Shown: positions 33,740-42,467, numbered from the stretch's first letter. The stretch: DNA of 64,000 nt from Rhodococcus sp. 06-462-5 (GCF_002258315.1 NZ_NOYD01000018.1:1-64000), one strand, 5' to 3'. Notes: generated from the letters alone by a model not told the origin. Program-made: numbers and translations.

Positions 33740-33958
33740 ATGCGACTTCTCAGGAAGTTCGCGTATGTCGGTCCGGTGATCGAACGCGTGGGCGACCTTA
33801 TCGACGGCAAAGCGTCCAAATTCGTGTGGTCGATAGACCCGAAACGGTTGCGGAACACAGCCTCGCGCAGATACGGTCATGTATCGTTCTGGCGATTGCC
33901 TGACCGGATCTGGTGGCACCGCCAACACGTCGTCGATCTGTTTGATTGCTACTTCTGA
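33740..33958 (+). CDS. Possible small hypothetical protein or gene fragment
   Basis: A 72-aa frame with fairly natural composition: MRLLRKFAYVGPVIERVGDL, WSIDPKRLRNTASRRY, then a Trp-rich WRLPDRIWWHRQHVVDLFD. No good Shine-Dalgarno precedes the ATG. It may be a relic near the edge of the inserted cargo. No family recognised. Confidence 0.3.
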   Translation: MRLLRKFAYVGPVIERVGDLIDGKASKFVWSIDPKRLRNTASRRYGHVSFWRLPDRIWWHRQHVVDLFDCYF

Positions 33959-33976
33959 GCTCCTGGTACGAATTAG

Positions 33977-34570
33977 TCAGTTATGCCGAGCTCGTTCTCG
34001 ATAAGCTGCTGAACTGGCCTTTTCTCCACATGCCGCCATCGAGCACCAGCGACGATTTCCTTGGCGGGATCGATCGACGAAATACAGTGAGCACTCGTGA
34101 CCGAGGCAGCGGCGAATGCGGTCGCGGTACGGACCGGAATACAGATCGACGGCGTCGCGCGCGACGATCGATAGCACATTTCGTACATCGACCGATCCAC
34201 CGAAATGACTGTTGGCTGCGTCGTAAGCGAGCAGTAGCGGGGGAGGTCCGTAGGACGCGGCACGGTTGATCGTGTCGATTGCGGCGGGTGCCGGCCTTGA
34301 GCCGTCCACTCGGGAGCGCGTCAAGTGGTTGAGGGCCTCACGCAATGCAATGGCGTCTTCGAGTCGATCCGGGGTGATCGGGTCGAGTGCAGGAGGTAGC
34401 CCTGCGACGAAGATCCAGGTGTGCAGTGCGTCGCTGTCGACCAGAAGTTCTCTTTCGTTCATGTCGCGCTTGGCGACCGTAGCGACAAAATCCAATGCCA
34501 GACTGCCGGATCGGAACGGAAAACCAAGTCTTCGTTGATCTTTGGTCTCCACCACAGGCGGACGACTCAC
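33977..34570 (-). CDS. CGNR zinc-finger (ABATE-domain) regulator
   Basis: A 197-aa regulator of the DUF1470 family. The N-terminal ABATE stress-sensing domain (GFPFRSGSLALDFVATVAKR) is followed by the C-terminal CGNR zinc finger with CLGHECSLYFVDRS then RRWCSMAACGEKASSAAYRE, four zinc cysteines intact. AAGGAG stands five bases before the GTG start. It is divergent from the sulfur operon and is the likely local regulator, though no regulated ligand is known from sequence. Confidence 0.87.
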   Translation of the reverse strand: MSRPPVVETKDQRRLGFPFRSGSLALDFVATVAKRDMNERELLVDSDALHTWIFVAGLPPALDPITPDRLEDAIALREALNHLTRSRVDGSRPAPAAIDTINRAASYGPPPLLLAYDAANSHFGGSVDVRNVLSIVARDAVDLYSGPYRDRIRRCLGHECSLYFVDRSRQGNRRWCSMAACGEKASSAAYRERARHN

Positions 34571-34694
34571 AGCTTCTCCTTGCTCGGGCCAGTGCCACCA
34601 CTGTTGTGGCCGGCTCCGCCATAGTCAACCCCCGAGGTGTACGTACGGCATCGATTTAAAATCATGTTGAGCACAACACATTCGCGTGAGGGTC

Positions 34695-34731
34695 TTGACA
34701 GGTCACCGACGTGTCGCGTTCAGTATTGCCT
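34695..34731 (+). promoter_or_regulatory. Promoter of the sulfur operon
   Basis: TTGACA at 34695-34700 is a perfect -35 hexamer. A -10 lies somewhere in TTCAGTATTGCC, but its exact position is uncertain because spacing is longer than 17 bases. The leader-peptide ATG follows within a few bases, so the transcript may be leaderless, as reported for cysteine attenuators in mycobacteria. Confidence 0.55.
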
Positions 34732-34809
34732 ATGCAACGAGTAGGGATTCCCCTCACCCGCCGACGCGTCGTGGACTTCATGACGTTCGTCGGCGCGGAT
34801 TGTCGCTGA
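34732..34809 (+). CDS. Putative sulfur-operon leader peptide (25 aa)
   Basis: A 25-codon frame placed between promoter and ssuD. It contains the core PLTRRRVVDF and ends ADCR before TGA. This resembles the short actinobacterial leader peptides (LTRRR-h-VDL ... CR pattern) found ahead of sulfur-assimilation and sulfonate-uptake genes. Stalling at the near-terminal Cys codon when charged tRNA-Cys is scarce would alter folding of the following hairpins and allow read-through. Only one cysteine is present, fewer than in poly-Cys leaders. Confidence 0.7.
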   Translation: MQRVGIPLTRRRVVDFMTFVGADCR

Positions 34810-34821
34810 CTAGCTTCACCC

Positions 34822-34843
34822 CCTCTAGCGCCACAGAGGCGCT
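34822..34843 (+). promoter_or_regulatory. Overlapping hairpins after the leader, candidate attenuator
   Basis: Two stems compete for the same bases: AGCGCC-ACAGA-GGCGCT (34827-34843 region) and CCTCT...AGAGG (34822-34839). They start about 13 bases after the leader stop codon, in reach of a stalled ribosome. The ssuD start is another 100 bases on. This is a plausible switch, not a proven one; no long U-run follows. Confidence 0.4.
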
Positions 34844-34944
34844 GCGCTACATCACATCGCTCTTCTCCGGCCGTACGTGCCTGCGCCCATTCATCTCAGT
34901 CGCTCCACGCTGCCGTCGAGTAGCCACACCAAAGGATCTTCTTG

Positions 34945-36027
34945 ATGCCTGTCGAGTTCATCAGTGCCAGCTTCGTCAACGATTCCACCGAACTGAACCC
35001 CACGTCGAGCACCGGAATCGATCCCAAATTCCTGGTTCGCTACGCCCGCGTCCTCGACGACGCCGGGTTCGACTACACCTTGCTTCCCTACGGATCGTCG
35101 GGGTGGGATCCGTTCGGCGTAGCCGCCGCGGTCAGCCAACACACCGAGCGGGTGAAACCGCTGGTCGCGCTGCGTCCGAACATCATGTATCCGACGGTTG
35201 CGGCCAAGGCGCTCGCCACGTTGGACCAGCTCAGTGGCGGCCGTGCGGCCGTGCACATCATTTCCGGTGGCGACACCGCCGAGCAGGCGCGGGAAGGCGA
35301 CCGACTGGACAAGTCGGGTCGCTACGAGCGGTCTGCGGAGTACATCGAGATCTTGCGCAAGGTGTGGGCGTCGGACAAACCCTTCGATCACAGCGGTACG
35401 TACTACCAGTTCGAGGACTTCCATTCCTCGATCCGTCCAGCGGGCGGATCCATTCCGGTGTCTGTCGGTGGATCTTCCGCCGACGCCTACCGAGTCGGTG
35501 GGGCCCTGGGTGACATCTTCGGCTTGTGGGGGGAGCCGCTGGCGGAGACCAAGGAGCAGATGGATGCAGTGTTCGAGCAGGCCGCACTCGCGGGCCGGGT
35601 GGACCGCCCCCGCATCTGGGTGACGTTCCGTCCGATCATTGCGCCCACCGAGGAGCTGGCCTGGGAAAAGGCTCACCGGACGTTGGCGCAGCTGAACAAG
35701 TCCGGTGGTTGGTCGGCGGCCAAGCCCTCCACCGGCGCGCCGCAGAATGTCGGATCTCAGCGTCTGTTGGAGATCGCCGCACGCGGTGAGGTACACGACC
35801 GGGCGTTGTGGACGCCGACAGCGACCGCCACCGGAGCGCGCGGGGCGTCGACGGCTCTGGTCGGAACTCCGGAAACCGTGGCCGCGGCGATTCTCGATTA
35901 CGTGGACCTGGGTGCGGAGCTCATCTCCATTCGCGGCTACGACAATCTCAACGACGCGATCGACTACGGCCGGTATGTTCTTCCGCTGGTTCGCCAAGAA
36001 CTGGCCTTACGCGAAAAAGCAGCGTGA
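34945..36027 (+). CDS. ssuD: SsuD-like FMNH2-dependent alkanesulfonate monooxygenase
   Basis: A 360-aa flavin-dependent LLM-class enzyme that would split the C-S bond of sulfonates to release sulfite. Family signatures are ALRPNIMYPTVAAKALATLD, LSGGRAAVHIISGGDTAEQA, SGRYERSAEYIEIL and VGGSSADAYRVGG. The cysteine of E. coli SsuD near residue 54 is Gly here, and the C-terminal active-site loop differs (GARGASTALVG), so the substrate may not be a simple alkanesulfonate. AAAGGA precedes the ATG. First structural gene of the operon; no reductase SsuE is adjacent. Confidence 0.85.
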   Translation: MPVEFISASFVNDSTELNPTSSTGIDPKFLVRYARVLDDAGFDYTLLPYGSSGWDPFGVAAAVSQHTERVKPLVALRPNIMYPTVAAKALATLDQLSGGRAAVHIISGGDTAEQAREGDRLDKSGRYERSAEYIEILRKVWASDKPFDHSGTYYQFEDFHSSIRPAGGSIPVSVGGSSADAYRVGGALGDIFGLWGEPLAETKEQMDAVFEQAALAGRVDRPRIWVTFRPIIAPTEELAWEKAHRTLAQLNKSGGWSAAKPSTGAPQNVGSQRLLEIAARGEVHDRALWTPTATATGARGASTALVGTPETVAAAILDYVDLGAELISIRGYDNLNDAIDYGRYVLPLVRQELALREKAA

Positions 36028-37010
36028 GTCGCTACGTCGTCGTCGGAGCCGGCGCAGTCGGGGCAACCTTGGCGGCCGAGTTCGATTCGGCCGGAATCGA
36101 TTACGTCCTGGTTGCACGCGGGGTGTCGTATCGCGCGATTGCCGACGACGGGTTGCGATACGTCCGGCCGTCCGGTGAACGCACGATTCGGCTCCGCGTG
36201 GTCGATGGTCCGGATGCGGTAACGGTCACCACGGCAGACGTTCTGCTTCTCACGGTCAAGGCCCAGCAGGTCGAAGCTGCGGTGGCGCAATGGGCGTGGC
36301 GTTCGGTTGAGGGTTCAGAAGATGCTGTGGCGCAGACGATTCCGATCGTGACGTTTCAGAACGGGCTCGACAGTGAGCGCACCGCACTGCGCCGATTCTC
36401 CCGCGTCTACGGGGCGTCGATTCGGATCCCAGGAACTCACGTCGAACCCGGCGTAGTGGTGTCGGCGGGCGAGCCGTCCGTTGCGCTGAACTGGTTGGGA
36501 TGCTTCCCCGGCGGGATCGACTCGACAGCGCAGACGATCGCGCGCGATCTGGGCTTCGCCCATATCCCTACCGATGTCGTCCCGGATATCGGGCAGTGGA
36601 AGGCCGCCAAGCTGATCGACAATCTACTCAATGCCGTCGATCTGTTTCGCGTCCATGACGCCGACATCGCCGAGATCGCTGCCGCAGTGCGGTCCGAGGC
36701 GGAGTCCGTCTACGCCGCTGCAGGAATCGAGGTGGCCGACTACGGCCGCTCCGCTCTCGATCTGGCTTCACTCGGTGTTGCCGACATCGAGGGCTACAGC
36801 AGTACTCGTAGATCCACCTGGCAGAGCGTCGTCCGCGGGTCGAGCGTGGAGACGGACTATCTCAACGGAGAAATCGTCCTGCTCGGTCGCCTGCACGGGA
36901 TAGCGACACCGGTCAACGAGGCCCTTGCCGTCGCGGCGAACTCCGTCGCTGAGCCGGGATCGCGCGATCTGCGTGCAATTCTGCCCCACGCGAATGCCAT
37001 CCCGGTATAG
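36024..37010 (+). CDS. Ketopantoate-reductase-like NAD(P)H oxidoreductase
   Basis: A 328-aa PanE/ApbA-type 2-keto acid reductase. The Rossmann motif VVVGAGAVGATLAAEF is at the N-terminus, VKAQQVEAAV and TFQNGLDSE mark the middle, and WKAAKLIDNLLNAV carries the catalytic Lys. The GTG overlaps the ssuD stop (GTGA). A true panE role in pantothenate synthesis is doubtful in this setting; an oxo- or hydroxy-acid left from desulfonation is a likelier substrate, which is inference. Confidence 0.8.
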   Translation: MSRYVVVGAGAVGATLAAEFDSAGIDYVLVARGVSYRAIADDGLRYVRPSGERTIRLRVVDGPDAVTVTTADVLLLTVKAQQVEAAVAQWAWRSVEGSEDAVAQTIPIVTFQNGLDSERTALRRFSRVYGASIRIPGTHVEPGVVVSAGEPSVALNWLGCFPGGIDSTAQTIARDLGFAHIPTDVVPDIGQWKAAKLIDNLLNAVDLFRVHDADIAEIAAAVRSEAESVYAAAGIEVADYGRSALDLASLGVADIEGYSSTRRSTWQSVVRGSSVETDYLNGEIVLLGRLHGIATPVNEALAVAANSVAEPGSRDLRAILPHANAIPV

Positions 37011-37047
37011 CTCTCCGTCCGAACCCCCATCGAAGAAACGAGTCACC

Positions 37048-37908
37048 ATGACCGATTTGGCAGTTGGACGCCAACGGATCGAAGAACCAGTCGACGCCAC
37101 CGCAGGACTGGTGGCCATCACGCCGCGATCGAAGCGGACCGTCTGGAGCCCACCCCGTGGGGTACGTCGAGCCCTGGGGCCGATCGCTCTCGTGCTCGCC
37201 TGGCACGTGTTCGCAGTCACCGGCGTCCTGCACCCCGATGTGCTGGCCGCGCCGCTCGACGTGTTGACGAGAGGATGGGACCTGTGGTCGGACGGTCAGC
37301 TGCCCGGCGCGATCATCGCCTCGGGTAAGCGGGTTCTGTTCGGTTTCGCGATCGGTGGAGTGATTGCGCTGACGCTGGCACTGCTGGCCGGGTTGTTTCG
37401 GCTCGGAGAGGATCTCCTCGACAGTTCGGTCGGCATGATCCGCATGATTCCCTGGGTCGGCCTGATCCCGCTGTTCATCATCTGGTTCGGTATCGACGAG
37501 ACTCCGAAGATCGCCCTCGTGGCGCTCGGTGTCTGCTTCCCGTTGTATTTCAACATCTACGGGGCTATTCGTACTGTCGACTCACAGCTGATCGAGGCGG
37601 GCGAGACCCTGGGCTTGAAGCGAATCGGGTTGATTCGCCATGTGATCCTCCCGGCCGCACTGCCCGGGGCTCTGGTGGGACTGCGATATGCCCTCGGAAC
37701 CGCTTGGCTGGCTCTGGTTTTCGCCGAACAGGTCAATGCGAGTGCCGGCATCGGATATCTGATGAACACCGGCCGCGACTTCTTTCAGACCGACGTCATC
37801 GTCGTATGCCTCGCGGTGTACGCGATTCTCGGGTTGATTTCCGACCAGCTGGTGCGCCTGCTGTCCAAGGCGTTGCTGTCCTGGCAAGCCTCATTCGAAG
37901 GGAAGTGA
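37048..37908 (+). CDS. ssuC: Sulfonate ABC transporter permease
   Basis: A 286-aa inner-membrane permease of the SsuC/TauC family with a hydrophilic N-terminal extension of about 45 residues and six helices. The cytoplasmic EAA loop that docks the ATPase is ETLGLKRIGLIRHVILPAAL. It contains IRMIPWVGLIPLFIIWFGID typical of nitrate/sulfonate/taurine permeases. ATG at 37048 follows the preceding stop by 37 bases. It pairs with the ATPase and two binding lipoproteins downstream. Confidence 0.9.
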   Translation: MTDLAVGRQRIEEPVDATAGLVAITPRSKRTVWSPPRGVRRALGPIALVLAWHVFAVTGVLHPDVLAAPLDVLTRGWDLWSDGQLPGAIIASGKRVLFGFAIGGVIALTLALLAGLFRLGEDLLDSSVGMIRMIPWVGLIPLFIIWFGIDETPKIALVALGVCFPLYFNIYGAIRTVDSQLIEAGETLGLKRIGLIRHVILPAALPGALVGLRYALGTAWLALVFAEQVNASAGIGYLMNTGRDFFQTDVIVVCLAVYAILGLISDQLVRLLSKALLSWQASFEGK

Positions 37909-37913
37909 CGACT

Positions 37914-38633
37914 ATGACGCTGGCGGTGAGACTGCGCGGACTGTCGAAGACATTCGGTGACCGCAGGGTGCTCGAAGACCTCGATGTCAATATCGAGGCG
38001 GGCGAATTCGTCGTCCTGCTCGGTCACAGTGGCTGCGGGAAGAGCACACTGCTGAGGATACTTGCCGGGCTCGACCAAGACATCGACGGCGATGTTCGGG
38101 TGCCGAGCAAGCGTGCGGTCGGATTTCAGTCCCCGCGTCTGATGCCGTGGAAGCGAGTGTGGCGCAACGTCGTCCTCGGACTACCGGGACGACCGGACAA
38201 GGGATTGGCCGAACGATATCTTGCCGAAGTCGGTCTGAAGGACCGGGCAGGAAAATGGCCGAAGACACTCTCCGGCGGTGAGGCGCAGCGAGTCTCGCTG
38301 GCCCGAGCATTGGTACGCGAGCCGGACCTACTGCTTCTGGACGAGCCCTTCGGCGCTCTCGATGCACTGACGCGAACGAAAGCGCAGGCGTTGGTTGCCG
38401 ATCTCTGGCGGAAGCACGGCTGCGCAGTGCTGTTGGTGACCCACGACGTGGAAGAAGCGCTGCTGCTTGCCGATCGGGTCCTGGTCATGGACCACGGGCG
38501 TATCGAACACGAGGTGCGTATCGATACCCAGCGGCCGCGAGATATCGGCTCCCCCGAATTCGTGACGAACCGTCGTCGACTGTTGAACTGGCTCGGCGTG
38601 GCCGACGCCTCCCAAGAAAAGGCTTCCGCGTGA
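37914..38633 (+). CDS. ssuB: Sulfonate ABC transporter ATPase
   Basis: A 239-aa ATPase with all motifs intact: Walker A LGHSGCGKSTLLRI, Q-loop GFQSPRLMPWKRV, signature LSGGEAQRVSLARAL, Walker B LLLLDEPFGALDALTR and H-loop VTHDVEEALLLADRV. This is the SsuB/TauB pattern. The start MTLAVRLRGLSK is placed five bases after the permease stop. Its own end overlaps the next gene by GTGA. Confidence 0.92.
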   Translation: MTLAVRLRGLSKTFGDRRVLEDLDVNIEAGEFVVLLGHSGCGKSTLLRILAGLDQDIDGDVRVPSKRAVGFQSPRLMPWKRVWRNVVLGLPGRPDKGLAERYLAEVGLKDRAGKWPKTLSGGEAQRVSLARALVREPDLLLLDEPFGALDALTRTKAQALVADLWRKHGCAVLLVTHDVEEALLLADRVLVMDHGRIEHEVRIDTQRPRDIGSPEFVTNRRRLLNWLGVADASQEKASA

Positions 38634-39604
38634 TCAAGTCCGTACTCCGCACCCTCGCGGTATTATCCATCGCTGCACTGACCCTCGGGGCATGTAGCTC
38701 CGAGGAGGACACCGATGCCCCCGCATCGGGAGTGACCCTGACCTTCGGCGATCAGGTGAAAGGCCTGCAGGTTCTGGCCGAGGCATCCGATGCGTTCGCC
38801 GGTGCCGACTACGGCATCGAGTGGGCTCAATTCCAAGGCGCAGCACCGCTGTTCGAGGCCGTGAAGGGCGGATCGGTCGACACCGGCTACGCAGCGGACC
38901 TGCCCACATTGCAGGCAATCAGTGCCGGCGTTCCGATCAAATCAGTCGCCGCATTCAAGAGTGACGGCAACGGGAACGTCATCATCGCGCGCGAGGGATC
39001 GGGGGTGAACTCCGTTGCCGACCTTAAAGGGAAGACGGTCACGGTCTCCTCGGCCAAGGGCAGTATCGCCGAATACCTGCTCGTCCGTGCGTTGGAGGAG
39101 GCCGGGCTGTCCTACAGCGACGTCACGATCCAGTATCTGCTCCCCACCGACGCCCAGGCGGCGTTCGTCAGCGGAAACATCGACGTGTGGGCAACGTTCG
39201 GCATCTTCGGGAACATCGGGCTCTCCCGCGGCGGCACACTGCTGGTCGACGGTACCGGCGGGCGCACCACCGGTATCGGAATTCTCAGTGCCACCGACGC
39301 TGCGTTGGCCGATCCCGCCAAGAAGACCGCGCTGACCGACGCGATCGCCCGACTCGACAAAGCCGTTGAGTGGGGACAAGATCATCCGGATCTGTGGGCG
39401 CAGGCGATCGCCAAAGCCAACAACACGCCTGTTGAAACTGCCGAAGTACTTGTGCAGCAGGGCAACAAGTCCACCACCGCGTTGACTCCCGACGTCGTGG
39501 CCGACATTCAAGTCGTAGCCGACACGATGCACGGCGTCGGATCTCTGCAGCCCAACGTCGACGTCGCCGCCACCAGCGACCCGTCTGTGTATCCCGTCCG
39601 ATGA
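38630..39604 (+). CDS. ssuA: Sulfonate-binding lipoprotein 1
   Basis: A 324-aa periplasmic-type binding protein of the SsuA/NMT1 fold, anchored as a lipoprotein (signal peptide with lipobox LGAC near residue 21). The fold is seen in VNSVADLKGKTVTVSSAKGS and FVSGNIDVWATFGIFGNI. GTG start overlaps the ssuB stop. A second binding protein follows, so the importer may have two receptors for different organosulfur compounds. Confidence 0.88.
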   Translation: MIKSVLRTLAVLSIAALTLGACSSEEDTDAPASGVTLTFGDQVKGLQVLAEASDAFAGADYGIEWAQFQGAAPLFEAVKGGSVDTGYAADLPTLQAISAGVPIKSVAAFKSDGNGNVIIAREGSGVNSVADLKGKTVTVSSAKGSIAEYLLVRALEEAGLSYSDVTIQYLLPTDAQAAFVSGNIDVWATFGIFGNIGLSRGGTLLVDGTGGRTTGIGILSATDAALADPAKKTALTDAIARLDKAVEWGQDHPDLWAQAIAKANNTPVETAEVLVQQGNKSTTALTPDVVADIQVVADTMHGVGSLQPNVDVAATSDPSVYPVR

Positions 39605-39635
39605 ATATCTTGACCACTCACACGAAAGATCGACC

Positions 39636-40664
39636 ATGACCGCACGAAGGTTGCTGCTTCCAGTTCTTGCCCTCGCGACCGCGCTGACGATATCGACGGC
39701 GTGCAGCAGTTCGCCCGACCCCGAGCCGACGTCCTCGGACGGTGTGGACTTGTCTTCCGTGTCGTTGAAAGTCGGTGCCACCGGCTGGAATGCACAGGAG
39801 CAGGCCTTGCAGGTCGCAGGCCTGGACGACACCCCGTACTCTCTGGAATTCGCCGTGTTCTCCGGTGGCGACCAGCAGCTGCAGGCGCTCCAGTCCGGCG
39901 CACTCGACCTCGCCCAGTCGAGTGAGATTCCGCCCATCTTCGCCGCGGCAGGCGGTACGGTCAAGTTCGACCAGATCGCGGTACAGACGGGTACGACTCT
40001 GTTGCAGGAGGTCGTCGTCGGAGGGGGCTCGTCGATCCGTTCGATCGCAGAGCTGCGAGGCAAGAAGGTCGGCTACGTCAAGAACACGACGGCCGCGTAC
40101 TTCCTCAACGAGTTGCTCAAGGAGAATGGGCTGAGCTGGTCCGACATCGTGCCGCAGCCATTAACCCCCAACGACGGTCTGGCCGCACTGAACGGTGGGT
40201 CGATCGACGCCTTCGCGAGCTACGGCAACACCATCATCGCCGCACATCGATCGGGTGCCGAAACGATCGGTTCGGGTGAGAGCATCTTGTCCGGGAACTT
40301 CCCGTGGAGCGTGTCGGACGGGGTACTCGACCATCCCGGTCAGAAGGCGGCGGTAGCAGATCTGCTGGCGCGCTTGGACCGAGCGTATGCCTACATTCGA
40401 GACGGACATCAGCAGGAGTTCGCCGAGCGCACCGCCGCAGCCACGAACCAGCCCGTCGACAGTGCCCTCGCCCAGATCACCGACGGTGAGGCGCAGAACC
40501 CCACGAGCTTCGCGGTTCCGACGGCCGAGGTCGAGTCCAATCAGCAGAAGGTGGCCGATTCGCTGCGTGAGATCGGTGCCCTGCCGAACGAGGTGAATAC
40601 TTCGGAGCTGTGGTCGGATGGTCTGAGTACCGAGTTGACAGCGGCGTTGGCGGCAGCGAAGTGA
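39636..40664 (+). CDS. Sulfonate-binding lipoprotein 2
   Basis: A second SsuA-like lipoprotein of 342 aa with lipobox STAC near residue 23. The ligand-domain motif SIRSIAELRGKKVGYVKNTT parallels the first receptor, but overall identity is low by eye. It would share the same permease and ATPase or replace the first receptor under other conditions. Its stop overlaps the next gene by GTGA. Confidence 0.87.
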   Translation: MTARRLLLPVLALATALTISTACSSSPDPEPTSSDGVDLSSVSLKVGATGWNAQEQALQVAGLDDTPYSLEFAVFSGGDQQLQALQSGALDLAQSSEIPPIFAAAGGTVKFDQIAVQTGTTLLQEVVVGGGSSIRSIAELRGKKVGYVKNTTAAYFLNELLKENGLSWSDIVPQPLTPNDGLAALNGGSIDAFASYGNTIIAAHRSGAETIGSGESILSGNFPWSVSDGVLDHPGQKAAVADLLARLDRAYAYIRDGHQQEFAERTAAATNQPVDSALAQITDGEAQNPTSFAVPTAEVESNQQKVADSLREIGALPNEVNTSELWSDGLSTELTAALAAAK

Positions 40665-41773
40665 CGACCGTCGAGCTGACTCGGATCACTGCCGACATCG
40701 CCGAACATGCGGCCGAGTACGACCGCACTGGGCAGTTTCCACAGGCCGGAATCGACATCGTGCACCAGGCGGGTCTGCTCACGGCCTCGGTGGCCGGACG
40801 ATACGGCGGACGGGAGGTCGGCAGTCTGGAGTCCGCCCACATTCTGCACGCACTCGGAGAGGGTGATCCGTCCGTTGCGCTGATCGCGGCGATGACACTG
40901 TTCACTCACGCGGCGCAGGCGCGGACTCCCAAGTGGCCGGAGGAGTTGTACGCGCAGGTACTCGACCGATCAGCACTTGAGCCGACGCTTCTCAATTCAG
41001 CTCGAGTCGAGCCGGAGCTCGGTTCTCCGGCGCGGGGTGGACTGCCCGCGACCACGGCACGCAAGACTGCGACGGGCTGGTCGCTGACCGGAACCAAGCG
41101 GTTCGTCACGGGAGCCCACGGGCTCAGCTACTTTCTGGTGTGGGCCCGTACCGACGAGACCGACACCCGAGTCGGCACGTTCGTCGTTCGTGCCGACAGC
41201 CCCGGCATCACCGTCGGAAACAATTGGAACATGCTCGGGCTGCGGGCAAGTGGCTCCGTCGACGTCGAGTTTCTAGACGTCGACGTACCGGCCGATCACG
41301 TCATCGACCTTACCGATGCCGCCGCGGGTGGACAGGACAATCGCGCCGCCGCGCAGTTGAACACGGCGCTGGCTGCGCTCTACCTGGGTGTCGGACGTGC
41401 TGCCCAGAAGGAGTTCCACCGATTCGCGCACACCAGGGTTCCGGCAAACCTGGGTAAGCCGTTGGCAACAACGGATCGCTTCCGCGACCTTGCCGGCGAG
41501 ATCGAACTGCAATTGTCCGGTGCCGAGGACCTGCTGTTCTCGGTGATCGAATCCGACGCCGAACCGACGCGGTTGCTCGGTGCGCGGGTTCTGGCGGTTC
41601 GGGCACTGACCGACGCCGTCGGCTTGGCCGTCCGCTCGATCGGTAATCCCGGGCTGAGCCAGGACAACCACCTGCAGCGGCACTTTCGTAACGTTCAATC
41701 GGCCGGTGTGCATGCGCCGCAGCAAGACACATCGATCGCCATCATCGGTGCCTCGGCACTGAAGTCTTCGTAG
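40661..41773 (+). CDS. Acyl-CoA-dehydrogenase-fold flavoprotein (SfnB/DszC-like)
   Basis: A 370-aa flavoprotein of the acyl-CoA dehydrogenase superfamily. Visible signatures are WSLTGTKRFVTGAHGLSYFL and WNMLGLRASGSVDVEFLDVD. Within sulfur operons such proteins are usually flavin-dependent monooxygenases or of the SfnB type, not fatty-acid oxidation enzymes. The normal dehydrogenase catalytic Glu could not be recognised. GTG overlaps the binding-protein stop. Likely acts on an organosulfur compound or feeds reduced flavin chemistry. Confidence 0.8.
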   Translation: MTTVELTRITADIAEHAAEYDRTGQFPQAGIDIVHQAGLLTASVAGRYGGREVGSLESAHILHALGEGDPSVALIAAMTLFTHAAQARTPKWPEELYAQVLDRSALEPTLLNSARVEPELGSPARGGLPATTARKTATGWSLTGTKRFVTGAHGLSYFLVWARTDETDTRVGTFVVRADSPGITVGNNWNMLGLRASGSVDVEFLDVDVPADHVIDLTDAAAGGQDNRAAAQLNTALAALYLGVGRAAQKEFHRFAHTRVPANLGKPLATTDRFRDLAGEIELQLSGAEDLLFSVIESDAEPTRLLGARVLAVRALTDAVGLAVRSIGNPGLSQDNHLQRHFRNVQSAGVHAPQQDTSIAIIGASALKSS

Positions 41774-41783
41774 AGGATCAGTC

Positions 41784-42467
41784 ATGACAGCCATAATCGA
41801 ACGTCCGACACTCGAGTTCGACGAGCCGGTAGGCCTCGGCCCACGCGGAACACTGATAGTCCTTCCGGGGCGAGGAGACTCGCCCGGTGTCTACGCCCGG
41901 TTCGGTGCACGCATCGCCGTCGACGCGTACCGGGTGCGTGTGGTGCACGGCCCGGCAGAACTCGCCGATACGGTCGCGGCCGCCGTGGGCCCGGTGGTGT
42001 TGGTCGGTGTCGACACGGGAGCGATCGACGCGTTACGCGCGGTGCAGGACGACGGGATCGACGCTGCGGCAATGGTATTGGTCGGTCTACCCAGCGCGGG
42101 CGATCGAGGCCCGACCGAATGGGAAGACGAGGTCACGGCGCGAGCGAGCTGCCCGACCCAGCAGGCGCGTCTGCGCAGCGGCGATCTCGTGGAGGTGGGT
42201 CGGTTGGCTCGGCCCGTCGAAGACGACGTCGTATTGGCCACTACACGTCCGATTCTCGCGCTGCACGGTGCCGACGATTCGATAAGTCCACTGGCGCAAG
42301 CGAAAAGCCGCTACGCAGGTGCATCGAACGTGCGTCTGCTGTCGGTGGCCGACGGTCGACACGACGTACTGAACTCGCTCAACCACCGCACCGTCGCGGC
42401 CTCGGTGGTGCTGTTTCTGGAAACGCTGAGGGCCGAGACCGAACTGGTGAAGGAGGTCGCGCTGTGA
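41784..42467 (+). CDS. Alpha/beta-hydrolase-like protein with Asp at the nucleophile elbow
   Basis: A 227-aa protein with an alpha/beta-hydrolase pattern: oxyanion-type LIVLPGRGDSPGVYARFG, elbow VVLVGVDTGAIDAL, acid LHGADDSISPLA and His VADGRHDVLNSL. The elbow has Asp where Ser is usual (GxDxG). An Asp nucleophile would favour dehalogenase- or epoxide-hydrolase-like chemistry, or the site may be inactive. It lies 10 bases after the flavoprotein gene and overlaps the rhodanese gene by GTGA. Confidence 0.72.
   Translation: MTAIIERPTLEFDEPVGLGPRGTLIVLPGRGDSPGVYARFGARIAVDAYRVRVVHGPAELADTVAAAVGPVVLVGVDTGAIDALRAVQDDGIDAAAMVLVGLPSAGDRGPTEWEDEVTARASCPTQQARLRSGDLVEVGRLARPVEDDVVLATTRPILALHGADDSISPLAQAKSRYAGASNVRLLSVADGRHDVLNSLNHRTVAASVVLFLETLRAETELVKEVAL

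Noticed and set aside
33386..33928. 180-aa minus-strand frame in the junction region
   Set aside because: Composition is unlike a protein (mixed Ser/Arg/Thr/Pro runs), with no ribosome site and conflict with the hairpin and the plus-strand frame.
34571..34944. SAM or other riboswitch before the sulfur operon
   Set aside because: The leader peptide and short stems explain the region; the conserved multi-stem core of SAM riboswitches could not be drawn.
36024..37010. Naming the ketopantoate-reductase-like gene panE
   Set aside because: The family is broad and the sulfur-operon context argues against pantothenate synthesis.
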